Below are positions 16,732 through 24,589 of a DNA stretch of 27,097 nt, piece by piece. Below the pieces are notes generated by a model, which searched no databases, was not told where the DNA came from, and saw nothing but the letters and a program-made list of their open reading frames with translations. Each line of letters begins with the position of its first letter. Within the stretch, counting starts at the first letter, position 1. The DNA comes from Lachnospiraceae bacterium UBA7026 (GTDB lineage Bacteria > Bacillota > Clostridia > Lachnospirales > Lachnospiraceae), in the NCBI GenBank assembly GCA_002494165.1, contig DLBH01000066.1:1-27097 (forward strand), written 5' to 3'. A program made the translations under genes and the position numbers.

Positions 16732-17617
16732 TCTTCAATCGATCCTTCCACTTTTTAAGTACATCCATATTATGGCTGCTGCTCTTATCATCCAAGATTG
16801 ATTCGAGAATCTCTGTCAATATCCCCTCATTTACATTTCTCTGAAGAGTGCCCTCTTTGGCAACAGACACATAGCCTGTCTCCTCGGAAACAACGATGGT
16901 CACACTGTCTGAAACTTCACTGATTCCCACAGCAGCCCTGTGGCGGGTACCCAGTTCCTTTCCTATGTCAAGTCTGTCAGTCAGGGGCAGATAGCAGGTT
17001 GCGGATACAATTCTGCCTCCCCTGACAATAACAGCCCCGTCATGAAGAGGTGTGTTGTGTTCGAAAATATTGATCAGAAGCTGGCTGGATACCAGGCCGT
17101 CCACCTTGATCCCTGTCCGCTCATATTCACCCAGACCTACAGCCTGCTCTATGACAATCAGTGCTCCTGTCTTGACCGCGCCCATCTCAAAGCTGGCACG
17201 GACGATCTCCCGGACTGTGTTCTCATCCATACGGTCAGCCAGGGGGGAGGAATAATCCCCGCCTATGATGCCCCGAAAGAGGTTCTGCCTTCCCAGCTGC
17301 TCAAGAGCCCTTCTGAGCTCAGGCTGGAAAATGACAACTGCCGCCATAATTCCAATACCAAAGGCATTCCTCAGAAGCCAGGATATGGTCGAAAGCTCAA
17401 ATACCGCTGCAAAAAGGGAAAACAGCAGAAGGACCATAATTCCTTTGAAAAGTGTCCAGGCCCTGGTCAGCTGTATCCACTTGATCACCTGGTAGACGAT
17501 TACACTGATAATGATAATCTCCACCACATCCCGGATACCCATGGACGGCATAGTGAGCGCATTTATGTAATTGAAAAAAGCCTGCGGAATACCGCCCACA
17601 CTTATCAGCTGGTACAT
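16709..17617 (-). CDS. cdaA: diadenylate cyclase CdaA
   Basis: CdaA joins two ATP molecules into cyclic di-AMP at the inner face of the membrane. The 302-residue protein has three N-terminal membrane helices (about 30-48, 56-75 and 80-98). The DAC domain follows, with the catalytic DGA at 193-195 (in TPLHDGAVIVRGG) and RHR at 225-227 (in GTRHRAAVG). Both are intact, so an active enzyme is expected. The ATG at 17617 has GGAAGGG ten bases upstream. It lies 63 bp after the large membrane-protein gene and overlaps cdaR by 23 bp. No ydaO-type riboswitch was recognised nearby. Confidence 0.96.
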   Translation of the reverse strand: MYQLISVGGIPQAFFNYINALTMPSMGIRDVVEIIIISVIVYQVIKWIQLTRAWTLFKGIMVLLLFSLFAAVFELSTISWLLRNAFGIGIMAAVVIFQPELRRALEQLGRQNLFRGIIGGDYSSPLADRMDENTVREIVRASFEMGAVKTGALIVIEQAVGLGEYERTGIKVDGLVSSQLLINIFEHNTPLHDGAVIVRGGRIVSATCYLPLTDRLDIGKELGTRHRAAVGISEVSDSVTIVVSEETGYVSVAKEGTLQRNVNEGILTEILESILDDKSSSHNMDVLKKWKDRLKNGKTKKQ

Positions 17618-17680
17618 TTTAAGTCATCCCTTCCGTATTTAACTGAAAGTATTCTACTCCCAATGACTGCCAGACAGGCT

Positions 17681-19144
17681 TCACCGGTCCCTGGCCGGCT
17701 TCTTCCGGCCTCTTTTGCTTCCTTTTCCACCCTGTCTTTTAGAAACCCCGGAAGCTTTCCCGGAGGCTCCTCCCTTAGCTGACTGCTTTTTGGAGGAGTC
17801 CTCTCCGGACTGTTCTTTCGCCGGGAAGTCTTCTTTGGCCTGGTCTATATTCACAGGCCCTTCCTTTGTAGACTCAGTCTTCCGATCCTCATTTTTCGCC
17901 AGATCTTCCTTTGCAGATTCAGCTTTCTGAATCCCTTCCTTTGCAAGGCCGGCTTTCTGAGTCTCTTCCTTTGCAGATTCAGCTTTCTGAGTCTCTTCCT
18001 TTACGGACCCAGCTTTTAAAGGATCAACTACAGTTGAATTTTCCTGGCCGGCCACCTTCGTGGCTGCGTCTTCCCTGCCTGATCTTCCTCCAGAATTAGC
18101 TTCCTTGCTTCCGCCTTTCCCGGTCTGATCCGGCTTCCTCCCAGGACTTTTATCCTCATCCGGACCAGTCAGCTTGGGGGGAAGTTCAAAAGACTTTTTT
18201 CCCGTAGCAGCGCCCTGGGCTTCCAAGTGAATATCTTTCACATTATGATCTCTCTGGGCAACCTTCAGTTTGGGTACAGCCTTCACATAATAAATGTATT
18301 CATCATCCTCAAAGACGGTCCGCTCCGTTCTCGATGCGTCCCCGATGCCCCTGAAGAACCTGTATATCACACAGATCAGTACAGAGAGTGCCACCTCAAG
18401 AAAGACCCTCCACACCTCGTAATCAAGTTCAAATATATAGCGTCCACACAAGATAATCACAGCCAGTACCGCATTTCCCACCACGATGGCAAAAATCCAG
18501 GCCCTCTCATAAAAAAGATGGTTGAGCAGGGCTGTAATCAGAATCACCGTGAAATAGGCCGCAAACATAACCAGGAGATAGCGGTCAATCACAATCAGAC
18601 TGGCAATACGCTGCAGACCCGCTGCAGGTCCGGCCGCCTCTGTCGTCGTCAATAGAGTACTGACTGATTCCGTGTAGGTACTGATGAAATAAATCAAAAT
18701 GCCCAGGGAAGCCGGAACGACCGCCCAGAGACCAACCGTAATACCCAGCAGAACCGGGGCCAGGTACTCCAGTTTCAGGTAAAAGAGCACCGGTATGGCC
18801 ATGGCGATCCAGGCGGACTTTCTGTCGACCCGGACCAGACTTATACATCCGATCAGGAAAAGCATGGCGAAACCTGCCAGGATATCCGGAGACAGCTGCC
18901 AGAGATTCAGCATAATCAGCAGCGAACCGGTAAAATACAAAAATACCAGGGGCAGGAATGCCTGGACCAGAGAAACCAGGGCAAATACCAGGTAACTGTT
19001 GGCCTTACTGCCGAAATCAAACATCTGGCCCAGAGTGAACAGGATTATAAAGGACAGGGCAAACTTGATCACTGCCCTGACAATGAATTCGTACTTTTGA
19101 TAAAATTGTATAAGGTTTTCTCTAAGATTTACCAGTTGAGCCAT
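17681..19144 (-). CDS. uncharacterised multi-pass membrane protein with repetitive charged tail
   Basis: I do not recognise a named family. Residues 20-265 hold about eight or nine hydrophobic segments (around 21-42, 51-72, 86-105, 111-125, 128-155, 188-210, 215-235, 245-263). A conserved-looking soluble stretch FEDDEYIYYVKAVPKLKV follows at about 278-295. Residues 300-487 form a low-complexity, Lys/Glu/Ser/Gly-rich tail that ends strongly basic (KGSKRGRKKPARDR). Inside the tail, a ten-residue unit of the form KAESAKEETQ repeats four times (377-416). It is co-directional with the small membrane gene upstream (27-bp gap) and cdaA downstream (63-bp gap). A partner or sensor role in c-di-AMP signalling or in the envelope is inference only. 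Confidence 0.8.
   Translation of the reverse strand: MAQLVNLRENLIQFYQKYEFIVRAVIKFALSFIILFTLGQMFDFGSKANSYLVFALVSLVQAFLPLVFLYFTGSLLIMLNLWQLSPDILAGFAMLFLIGCISLVRVDRKSAWIAMAIPVLFYLKLEYLAPVLLGITVGLWAVVPASLGILIYFISTYTESVSTLLTTTEAAGPAAGLQRIASLIVIDRYLLVMFAAYFTVILITALLNHLFYERAWIFAIVVGNAVLAVIILCGRYIFELDYEVWRVFLEVALSVLICVIYRFFRGIGDASRTERTVFEDDEYIYYVKAVPKLKVAQRDHNVKDIHLEAQGAATGKKSFELPPKLTGPDEDKSPGRKPDQTGKGGSKEANSGGRSGREDAATKVAGQENSTVVDPLKAGSVKEETQKAESAKEETQKAGLAKEGIQKAESAKEDLAKNEDRKTESTKEGPVNIDQAKEDFPAKEQSGEDSSKKQSAKGGASGKASGVSKRQGGKGSKRGRKKPARDR
17897..18016 (-). repeat. 30-bp in-frame tandem repeat in the membrane protein tail
   Basis: Four consecutive 30-bp units encode KAGSVKEETQ, KAESAKEETQ, KAGLAKEGIQ and KAESAKEDLA. 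The units are close at the DNA level, and the frame is kept because the period is a multiple of three. Copy number is likely to vary between strains. Confidence 0.85.
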
Positions 19145-19171
19145 GGTTACGGTCCCTTTCCTCAGGATCTT

Positions 19172-19570
19172 CTAATCCGGATCCTTCTCATCGAGATATT
19201 TCTTCAAACGGTACAAGTTCCTGTCATACTCCATCACCCTTTTCTTCATGGCCCGGTACTTTCTTCCGCACCATATTTTTGTGATGATGAGCGTCAGGAT
19301 TAATATGACCAGATAGACGACTCCAAGGGGGATAAACTGCCTTAATATGGACAGGTCCTGGCTGGCGGACATCAGCTTCATATAGAAACGAAAGCCGTAT
19401 AAAGCGGTGCAGACCAGGAAAATGAACGTCACTATTATCACGCTCTCTATAAGCCGCAGCGCTGTATAAGTACTCTGGGTCTGGAGGTTCATTTTCAGAT
19501 CTTTGGCGCCGATCCCATTCTCATAAACGGACAACCATGTCATCTTCCTGACCTTCTTTTCGTCAATCAT
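19172..19570 (-). CDS. small two-helix membrane protein of unknown function
   Basis: I start at ATG 19570, directly after AGGAGGAAGGAT. The frame extends to 19681, but that part runs into the promoter. The 132-residue product has an N-terminal cytosolic segment with MTWLSVYENGIGAKDLKMNL, two membrane helices (about 38-60 and 78-100), and a basic, helical C-terminus (RKYRAMKKRVMEYDRNLYRL) that could form a short coiled coil. I do not recognise the family. It is the first gene after the predicted promoter, 27 bp upstream of the large membrane protein, and therefore heads the cdaA cluster. Confidence 0.75.
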   Translation of the reverse strand: MIDEKKVRKMTWLSVYENGIGAKDLKMNLQTQSTYTALRLIESVIIVTFIFLVCTALYGFRFYMKLMSASQDLSILRQFIPLGVVYLVILILTLIITKIWCGRKYRAMKKRVMEYDRNLYRLKKYLDEKDPD

Positions 19571-19671
19571 ATCCTTCCTCCTGCTCTGAAACAGACCGGA
19601 AAGCCTGTCTTCAGAATGCATAAGATTCTTATCGGGCAGTCTGAAAACAGACTCACCGACATTATTATAAT

Positions 19672-19701
19672 AGTATAACACGAAAATAATAGGTTGTACA
19701 A
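19672..19701 (-). promoter_or_regulatory. predicted promoter of the cdaA gene cluster
   Basis: On the minus strand there is a -35 TTGTAC (19701-19696), an 18-bp spacer and a -10 TATACT (19677-19672). It lies just after the greA terminator and about 100 bp before the small membrane-protein gene. No other good promoter was noticed before cdaA. Confidence 0.6.
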
Positions 19702-19707
19702 TGACTT

Positions 19708-19738
19708 AAAAAAGGCCGCGCACAAAAAGTACGCGGCC
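19708..19738 (-). terminator. intrinsic terminator of greA
   Basis: On the minus strand a 10-bp G+C-rich stem (19738-19729 with 19723-19714, one wobble) closes a TTTTT loop and is followed by TTTTTT (19713-19708). It lies 18 bp after the greA stop and insulates greA from the cdaA cluster. Confidence 0.92.
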
Positions 19739-19755
19739 GGATTATGCCATGAATC

Positions 19756-20244
19756 CTATGCTTCCTCGCGGAATATCTCAAGTATGGTGTAGCGGGAGGT
19801 CCCTTCCGGGCTCTCCACTTCCACAACCTCACCGACCCGGTGGCCGATCAGGGCCTTGCCAATAGGTGATTCATTGGAAATCTTTTTTTTGATGATATTG
19901 GTCTCTGTGGACCCGACAATCCTGTATTCCAGGTCCTCGTCAAATTTCTCATCATGGAAACGAACTGTACTTCCGATTCCCACCTTATCCTTATCATAGG
20001 CAGATTCGTCAATAACCTCCGCAAACTTGATAATATTCTCAAGTTCCTCAATACGGGACTCTATGGAACGCTGCTCATCCTTGGCTGCATCGTACTCTGC
20101 ATTCTCCGAGAGGTCTCCCTGCTCTCTGGCTTCTTTGATCTTCTGTGCGATCTCTTTCCTTTTTACAACCTTAAGATCCTGGAGCTCGTCCTCGAGAGCC
20201 TGCAGTCCCTTGCTGGTCAGGATATGTTTCTTTGCTTCCAACAT
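19756..20244 (-). CDS. greA: transcription elongation factor GreA
   Basis: GreA binds the RNA polymerase secondary channel and stimulates cleavage of backtracked RNA. I start at ATG 20244 (MLEAKKHILTSKGL), because AGGAAGG lies eight bases upstream; an in-frame ATG at 20265 has no such site. The resulting 162 residues are near the family's usual 157-160. The N-terminal coiled coil has the tip residues DLSENAEYDAAKDEQ (about 43-57), including the conserved acidic pair and the following DAAKDEQ. The C-terminal domain has GSTVRFHD and ISNESPIGKALIGHRVGE. It has its own perfect-consensus promoter and a strong terminator, so it can be expressed apart from the dusB operon upstream. Confidence 0.96.
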   Translation of the reverse strand: MLEAKKHILTSKGLQALEDELQDLKVVKRKEIAQKIKEAREQGDLSENAEYDAAKDEQRSIESRIEELENIIKFAEVIDESAYDKDKVGIGSTVRFHDEKFDEDLEYRIVGSTETNIIKKKISNESPIGKALIGHRVGEVVEVESPEGTSRYTILEIFREEA

Positions 20245-20305
20245 GTCGTACACCTTCCTAATCATCTTTCTATATTAATATAGGATTAATACAATCTGAT
20301 GTAAT

Positions 20306-20334
20306 ATTATAATGGATAAAAAATGCCTTGTCAA
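20306..20334 (-). promoter_or_regulatory. consensus sigma-A promoter of greA
   Basis: On the minus strand there is TTGACA (20334-20329), a 17-bp spacer and TATAAT (20311-20306), both perfect. It lies between the dusB stop (20353) and the greA start and gives a leader of about 55 nt. This is the best promoter in the window. Confidence 0.85.
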
Positions 20335-20352
20335 CGAGTCTTCCGCCCTCTT

Positions 20353-21363
20353 TCAGACTTTTTCTCCAGCAAATAATTCCTCGATTTCCCGGACGGAACT
20401 TACCTGGTTTACCGCCTCTCTCATTCTGGCGGCTCCCCGCATGCCGGCCGTGTACCAGGCCACATGCTTTCTCATCTCCCGGATGGCCGTATACTCGCCC
20501 TTACAGGCCGCGGCAAGCCTGGTCTGCCTGAGAACCATGGCCACCACCTCTTCCTTAGAAGGCCTTTCCGGCAGGGTTTCTCCTGCCAGGGCAGCCTGTA
20601 GTTCCCTGAAAAGCCAAGGGTTGCCTCTGGCCCCCCTGCCCACCATCAGGCCGTCGCAGCCGGTATAGTCCCTCATCCTGACTCCATCTTCCCCGGAGAA
20701 AATATCCCCGTTGCCGATAACCGGAATAGAGACTGTCTCCTTGACCCTCCTGATGATATCCCAGTCGGCCCTGCCGCCGTAATACTGGGACCTGGTCCTG
20801 CCGTGGACCGTAATGGCCGAAGCCCCGGCCTCCTCAAGGATCCGGGCAAATTGCGGCGCGTTGACATGGTCCTCATCAAAGCCTTTGCGAAACTTCACCG
20901 TCACCGGCAGGCTGACCTGGCGGACCACTTCCTCCACGATCCGTCCGGCCAGGTCTGGCCGGAGCATGAGGGAAGATCCCTCATGGTTGTTGACAATTTT
21001 CGGCACAGGACAGCCCATGTTGATATCGATAAAGGCAAAGCCTCTGTCCTCTATCCTGTGGGCCTGCTCACCCATGAGGACCGGGTCTGAGCCGAAGATC
21101 TGTACCCCGACCGGTTTCTCTTCCTCTTCAAATCTCATCAGGGGAACCGTATTCCTGTTACCGTAATAGAGGGCCTTGGCGCTGATCATCTCCGTGACTA
21201 CCACATCTGCCCCCTGCTCCCTGCACAGGAGACGGAAGGGCAGGTCCGTGATCCCTGCCATGGGAGCCAGGATCACAGGAAAATCACAGCCGTAGATCTC
21301 CTTTACGCCTCTGGCGGCCGCCACTGCCTTCAGGGGCTTATTTATTGTGTTTGAAACGATCAT
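20353..21363 (-). CDS. dusB: tRNA-dihydrouridine synthase (DusB-like)
   Basis: This FMN-dependent enzyme reduces uridines in the tRNA D-loop with NAD(P)H. It has 336 residues. Family motifs in order: [12 protein letters not shown] (33-44); [18 protein letters not shown] with catalytic C118; [28 protein letters not shown]; and [12 protein letters not shown]. The C-terminal four-helix domain that clamps the tRNA is present (about 245-336). The ATG at 21363 lies inside the end of coaX (26-bp overlap), with AGGATT upstream, so translation is probably coupled. It is the last gene of the argF-birA-DUF6145-coaX-dusB run. Subfamily DusB is the usual Firmicutes assignment and is less sure than the Dus family itself. 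Confidence 0.93.
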   Translation of the reverse strand: MIVSNTINKPLKAVAAARGVKEIYGCDFPVILAPMAGITDLPFRLLCREQGADVVVTEMISAKALYYGNRNTVPLMRFEEEEKPVGVQIFGSDPVLMGEQAHRIEDRGFAFIDINMGCPVPKIVNNHEGSSLMLRPDLAGRIVEEVVRQVSLPVTVKFRKGFDEDHVNAPQFARILEEAGASAITVHGRTRSQYYGGRADWDIIRRVKETVSIPVIGNGDIFSGEDGVRMRDYTGCDGLMVGRGARGNPWLFRELQAALAGETLPERPSKEEVVAMVLRQTRLAAACKGEYTAIREMRKHVAWYTAGMRGAARMREAVNQVSSVREIEELFAGEKV

Positions 21364-22114
21364 AAATAATCTGTAATCCTTTCAGGGTCAGGCTTCCGTC
21401 ATAGAAATCGATACAATCTGTCTCCTCGGCAATCATCTTACCCAGACCGCCTGTGGCTACCACCTTGACATCTGGCAGACCGCTCTCCTCTTTCATTTTC
21501 CGGATAATATACTCTGTCTGGCCTATGTAGCCAAAGACCAGGCCGGCCTGCATACTTGTCACCGTCTCCTTGGCCAGTATAAATTCAGGCTTGCGGATCT
21601 CGATTTCAGGCAGCTTGGCCGCCTGGGACCAGAGGGCATTGGCCGATGTCCGCAGACCCGGCGACGTGACGCCCCCGATAAAGGACCCGTCCGCTGTCAC
21701 CAGGTCATAGGTGGTGGCCGTACCGAAATCCACCACAATCACAGGCCCACCGTAAAGGACATAACCTGCCACGGCATCGACGATCCTGTCGGCGCCGGTT
21801 TCCTTGGGATTGATGGTCCGGATCTTGATGCCTGTCCGGATACCGGGCCCCACTATAATGGGCTTGACGCAGAAATATTTGATAATGGCGCTGGTAAAAG
21901 AATGCATAACCGCCGGAACTACGGAAGCGATGATTACATCCTCCACGTCCTTGACCCGGTAGCCCTTATAATTAAGGATATTCATTAAAAAGACTCCGTA
22001 CTCATCAGAAGTTCTGTTGATCTTAGTCCTCATCCGGAAGGTGTCCAGCAGCTTGGTCCCCTGAAATACTCCAATTGTAAAATCCGTGTTTCCTATATCA
22101 ATACCTATCAGCAT
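21338..22114 (-). CDS. coaX: type III pantothenate kinase
   Basis: CoaX phosphorylates pantothenate in the first committed step of coenzyme A synthesis. It needs a monovalent cation and is not feedback-inhibited by CoA. The 258-residue protein has the ASKHA-fold motifs [14 protein letters not shown] at the N-terminus, [23 protein letters not shown], and [13 protein letters not shown] late [15 protein letters not shown] completes the nucleotide site. GGAGG lies ten bases before the ATG. It starts 5 bp after the DUF6145 stop and overlaps dusB by 26 bp. Its grouping with birA (a biotin ligase/regulator) is common in Clostridia. Confidence 0.95.
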   Translation of the reverse strand: MLIGIDIGNTDFTIGVFQGTKLLDTFRMRTKINRTSDEYGVFLMNILNYKGYRVKDVEDVIIASVVPAVMHSFTSAIIKYFCVKPIIVGPGIRTGIKIRTINPKETGADRIVDAVAGYVLYGGPVIVVDFGTATTYDLVTADGSFIGGVTSPGLRTSANALWSQAAKLPEIEIRKPEFILAKETVTSMQAGLVFGYIGQTEYIIRKMKEESGLPDVKVVATGGLGKMIAEETDCIDFYDGSLTLKGLQIIYDRFKHNK

Positions 22115-22119
22115 AACAT

Positions 22120-22452
22120 TCAGTCCTCCTGGAGAAAAAATACTCTGTAATATGTCTCCAGGTTCTCGAGAAGCTCCCGTTTCTCAGCCTGGATCTCTCT
22201 GATCTTCAAACCACTGCCTATCTCATCAAAGAGAAAATCATCCTCTCTGGCGTCCACCGTCAGCAGAAGGTTACCCTCCCGGTCATACTCTAACCGAAGG
22301 ATTCCTCCCACCTGAGCCGTGTAAAGAACGCACATGATCTGCAGCTCTTCCTTGATCGTTTTGGGTAGAGAGTCAAATTCCGGGTTAAAATAAAATACCT
22401 TCTCATAGCTGCTGGAGCCACAGAGAATCTTATTATCATCATACATAGCCAT
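22120..22452 (-). CDS. DUF6145-like small protein
   Basis: This 110-residue soluble, acidic protein is one I associate with the DUF6145 family of Lachnospiraceae. It begins [20 protein letters not shown] and has a central stretch [20 protein letters not shown]. Further on, [20 protein letters not shown] looks like a beta hairpin and is followed by acidic residues DEIG. No catalytic motif or membrane segment is visible. It overlaps the end of birA by 14 bp and stops 5 bp before coaX, so it is embedded between two cofactor genes. A function tied to biotin or CoA supply is only a guess from position. An ATG two codons in is an alternative start. Confidence 0.7.
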   Translation of the reverse strand: MAMYDDNKILCGSSSYEKVFYFNPEFDSLPKTIKEELQIMCVLYTAQVGGILRLEYDREGNLLLTVDAREDDFLFDEIGSGLKIREIQAEKRELLENLETYYRVFFLQED

Positions 22453-23419
22453 ATAAACCTCTCACTGAGACCTCCCCTGAGAATACACGTTCCTTTCGGC
22501 CCTGGTCATCCTCCACCAGCAATTGGCCCAGTTCATCAATGCCAAGAGCCCGGCGGATAAACTGGCTTCCACCCTTCACGATCTTTACCTCCCGGCCCGC
22601 ATTAATCAGCCTGTCATTATACTCTTTCAGGAAGGGGGTCATATCCCGGTAGTCCAGGAAAAGTCCGTAGTATTTCTCAAAAGACATGACGGCGTCCGCC
22701 AGCAGTCTGGCCCGGCAGATCTTCCTGCCGCTCTCCCTGCGGATGGAGGAAGCATGGTCAGCGATCTCCGGGTCAAAATCCATGCGGTTGACATTGATAC
22801 CTACACCTATGACCACATAGTCAAGATGGTCCATCTCCGCTCCCATCTCCGTCAGAATCCCACAGATCTTTTTGCCCCCGATCACCAGGTCATTGGGCCA
22901 CTTGATCTGACAGGCCCTGCCTCCATGCTTGTCTACAGCCTCCGCCACAGCCAGGGCGGCCACCAGAGTAATCATGGAGATATGGTTCATGGGAAGGTCC
23001 GGCTTTCTCAACATGGTATAGAAAATGTCCTCCCCGCCTGGGGATATCCATGTCCTGCCCCGGCGGCCCTTTCCTCTGGTCTGGATCTCCGCCACATACA
23101 AGCTGCCGTCAGGGGCACCGTCAAGGGCCCTTCTCTTGGCTTCCTCGTTGGTGGAATCGATCTCGGCAAAGGTGCGGAACTCACCCGTGGGCAGTCCCGG
23201 CGGCAGCCAGGAGCGGATCTCTTCCTCCCCCAGCAGATCAGGGCTTCGCAAAAGACGGTAACCCTTCCGGGTCACCGACTCTATCTCATATCCTTCATTT
23301 TTTAACTGGTTTATGCATTTCCACACAGCAGTCCTGGACACACCCAGCTTTTCGCAGATGGTCTGACCGGAAACGAATTCCTGCCCACTGTGCAGCAGCG
23401 CCAGTATCTCATGCTTCAT
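22439..23419 (-). CDS. birA: biotin-protein ligase / biotin operon repressor
   Basis: This is a bifunctional BirA of 326 residues. It forms biotinyl-AMP and transfers biotin to acyl-CoA carboxylase carriers, and the N-terminal domain binds biotin operators. The winged helix-turn-helix occupies about 1-55 (ICEKLGVSRTAVWKCINQLK). The ligase core has DSTNEEAKR (88-96), the ATP-binding GKGRRGR (116-122), and the catalytic-site IKWPNDL (172-178, K173). A C-terminal SH3-like domain is present (about 270-326). The family's glycine-rich loop is usually GRGRRGR, so the K replaces one R. It starts 26 bp after the argF stop. The biotin genes it would control are not in this window. Confidence 0.95.
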   Translation of the reverse strand: MKHEILALLHSGQEFVSGQTICEKLGVSRTAVWKCINQLKNEGYEIESVTRKGYRLLRSPDLLGEEEIRSWLPPGLPTGEFRTFAEIDSTNEEAKRRALDGAPDGSLYVAEIQTRGKGRRGRTWISPGGEDIFYTMLRKPDLPMNHISMITLVAALAVAEAVDKHGGRACQIKWPNDLVIGGKKICGILTEMGAEMDHLDYVVIGVGINVNRMDFDPEIADHASSIRRESGRKICRARLLADAVMSFEKYYGLFLDYRDMTPFLKEYNDRLINAGREVKIVKGGSQFIRRALGIDELGQLLVEDDQGRKERVFSGEVSVRGLYGYV

Positions 23420-23445
23420 ATTTGTGACTCTCCCCGCCGTCCGGC

Positions 23446-24432
23446 CTAGTCTCCCAGAGTCGCTACCATGACGGCTTTGATGGAATGCATCCGGTTCTCG
23501 GCCTCGTCAAAGACAACAGAGTTGGCAGAACGGAATACCTGGTCATCCACTTCCCGGATATCCAGGCCCAGTCTGTCTCTCATATCCACTGCCACCTCAG
23601 TCTTGAAGTCATGGTAGGCCGGCAGGCAATGCATGAACAGACAGTCCGGGTTGCCGGTATTTTTCATCATCTCAACAGTAACCTTATAGGGGGAGAGGGC
23701 CTTTACCCTGACGGGATATAAGTCCTCAGGCTCTCCCATGCTTACCCAGATATCCGTATAGATGACATCAGAGCCCTTGACATCTGCCGGATCATGGGAA
23801 ATGCTGATGGATGCCCCGCTCTTCTTTGCCAGCTTCTTAGAAACCTTGAGCACTTCGGGGTCACACACAGTCTCCTCAGGCCCAACTGCCTTGAAGGTCA
23901 TGCCCATGATGGCGCAACCGTACATGAGGGCATACATGACGTTATCGGAAAGGTCTCCGACAAAAGTCAGTTTCATGTCCTCTAAGGGCTTGTCAATATG
24001 CTCTTCCATAGTCATGAAATCTGCCAGCACCTGGGTGGGATGGTCTGTGTCAGTCAGCCCGTTCCAGACCGGAACACCGGAATACCTGGCCAGATTCTCC
24101 ACGATATCCTGGCCATAGCCCCGGTACTCGATTCCATCAAACATTCTTCCGAATACTTTGGCGGAATCCTCGAGAGACTCTTTCTTATTCATATGGGAAT
24201 TCTGAAGATATACCACATTAGCCCCCTCGTCGGCCGCTGCCACCTCAAAGGAACAGCGGGTCCTGGTGGAGGACTTGTCAAAGAGGAGGACGATGTTCTT
24301 ACCCTTAAGGCTCTTTCCTCTGACTCCCTTCTTCTTATCCTTCTTCAGCTGGTGTCCCAGATCCAGCATGTAGCGGATCTCCTCCTTATTAAAATCAAGT
24401 AATGTCAGAAAATTACGCCCTTTTAAATCCAT
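23446..24432 (-). CDS. argF: ornithine carbamoyltransferase
   Basis: ArgF makes citrulline and phosphate from carbamoyl phosphate and ornithine. The 328-residue length fits. The carbamoyl-phosphate site is SSTRTR (54-59), with HPTQ at 131-134. The ornithine-binding loop DIWVSMG is at 227-233, and HCLP at 268-271 holds the catalytic cysteine. All key residues are intact. AAGGAGG lies upstream of the ATG. It opens the argF-birA-DUF6145-coaX-dusB operon and has a TTGACA promoter upstream. No other arginine or arginine-deiminase gene is adjacent, so anabolic versus catabolic use cannot be decided from context. Confidence 0.95.
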   Translation of the reverse strand: MDLKGRNFLTLLDFNKEEIRYMLDLGHQLKKDKKKGVRGKSLKGKNIVLLFDKSSTRTRCSFEVAAADEGANVVYLQNSHMNKKESLEDSAKVFGRMFDGIEYRGYGQDIVENLARYSGVPVWNGLTDTDHPTQVLADFMTMEEHIDKPLEDMKLTFVGDLSDNVMYALMYGCAIMGMTFKAVGPEETVCDPEVLKVSKKLAKKSGASISISHDPADVKGSDVIYTDIWVSMGEPEDLYPVRVKALSPYKVTVEMMKNTGNPDCLFMHCLPAYHDFKTEVAVDMRDRLGLDIREVDDQVFRSANSVVFDEAENRMHSIKAVMVATLGD

Positions 24433-24548
24433 TCTGTCTCCTCCTTGGACCCGGCCGCTCTGACCGGGAACAGCCCTTTGTCGCTGTTATTATTCTATCT
24501 TATATTTCCATTATATTTCCGTATGACAGAAGCCATAATCATACAAAA

Positions 24549-24577
24549 TGTTTATCAGACATTGACCAATCTGTCAA
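24549..24577 (-). promoter_or_regulatory. predicted promoter of the argF operon
   Basis: On the minus strand there is a perfect -35 TTGACA (24577-24572), a 17-bp spacer and a -10 TAAACA (24554-24549). The -35 box lies in an inverted repeat TTGAC-N6-GTCAA (24562-24577), a possible operator. A clear arginine-repressor box was not found. Confidence 0.6.
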
Positions 24578-24589
24578 GTAAAAGCATGG

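Noticed and set aside
17897..18016. CRISPR-like array from the 30-bp spaced repeats
   Set aside because: Units are contiguous with no spacers and stay in frame within a coding sequence.
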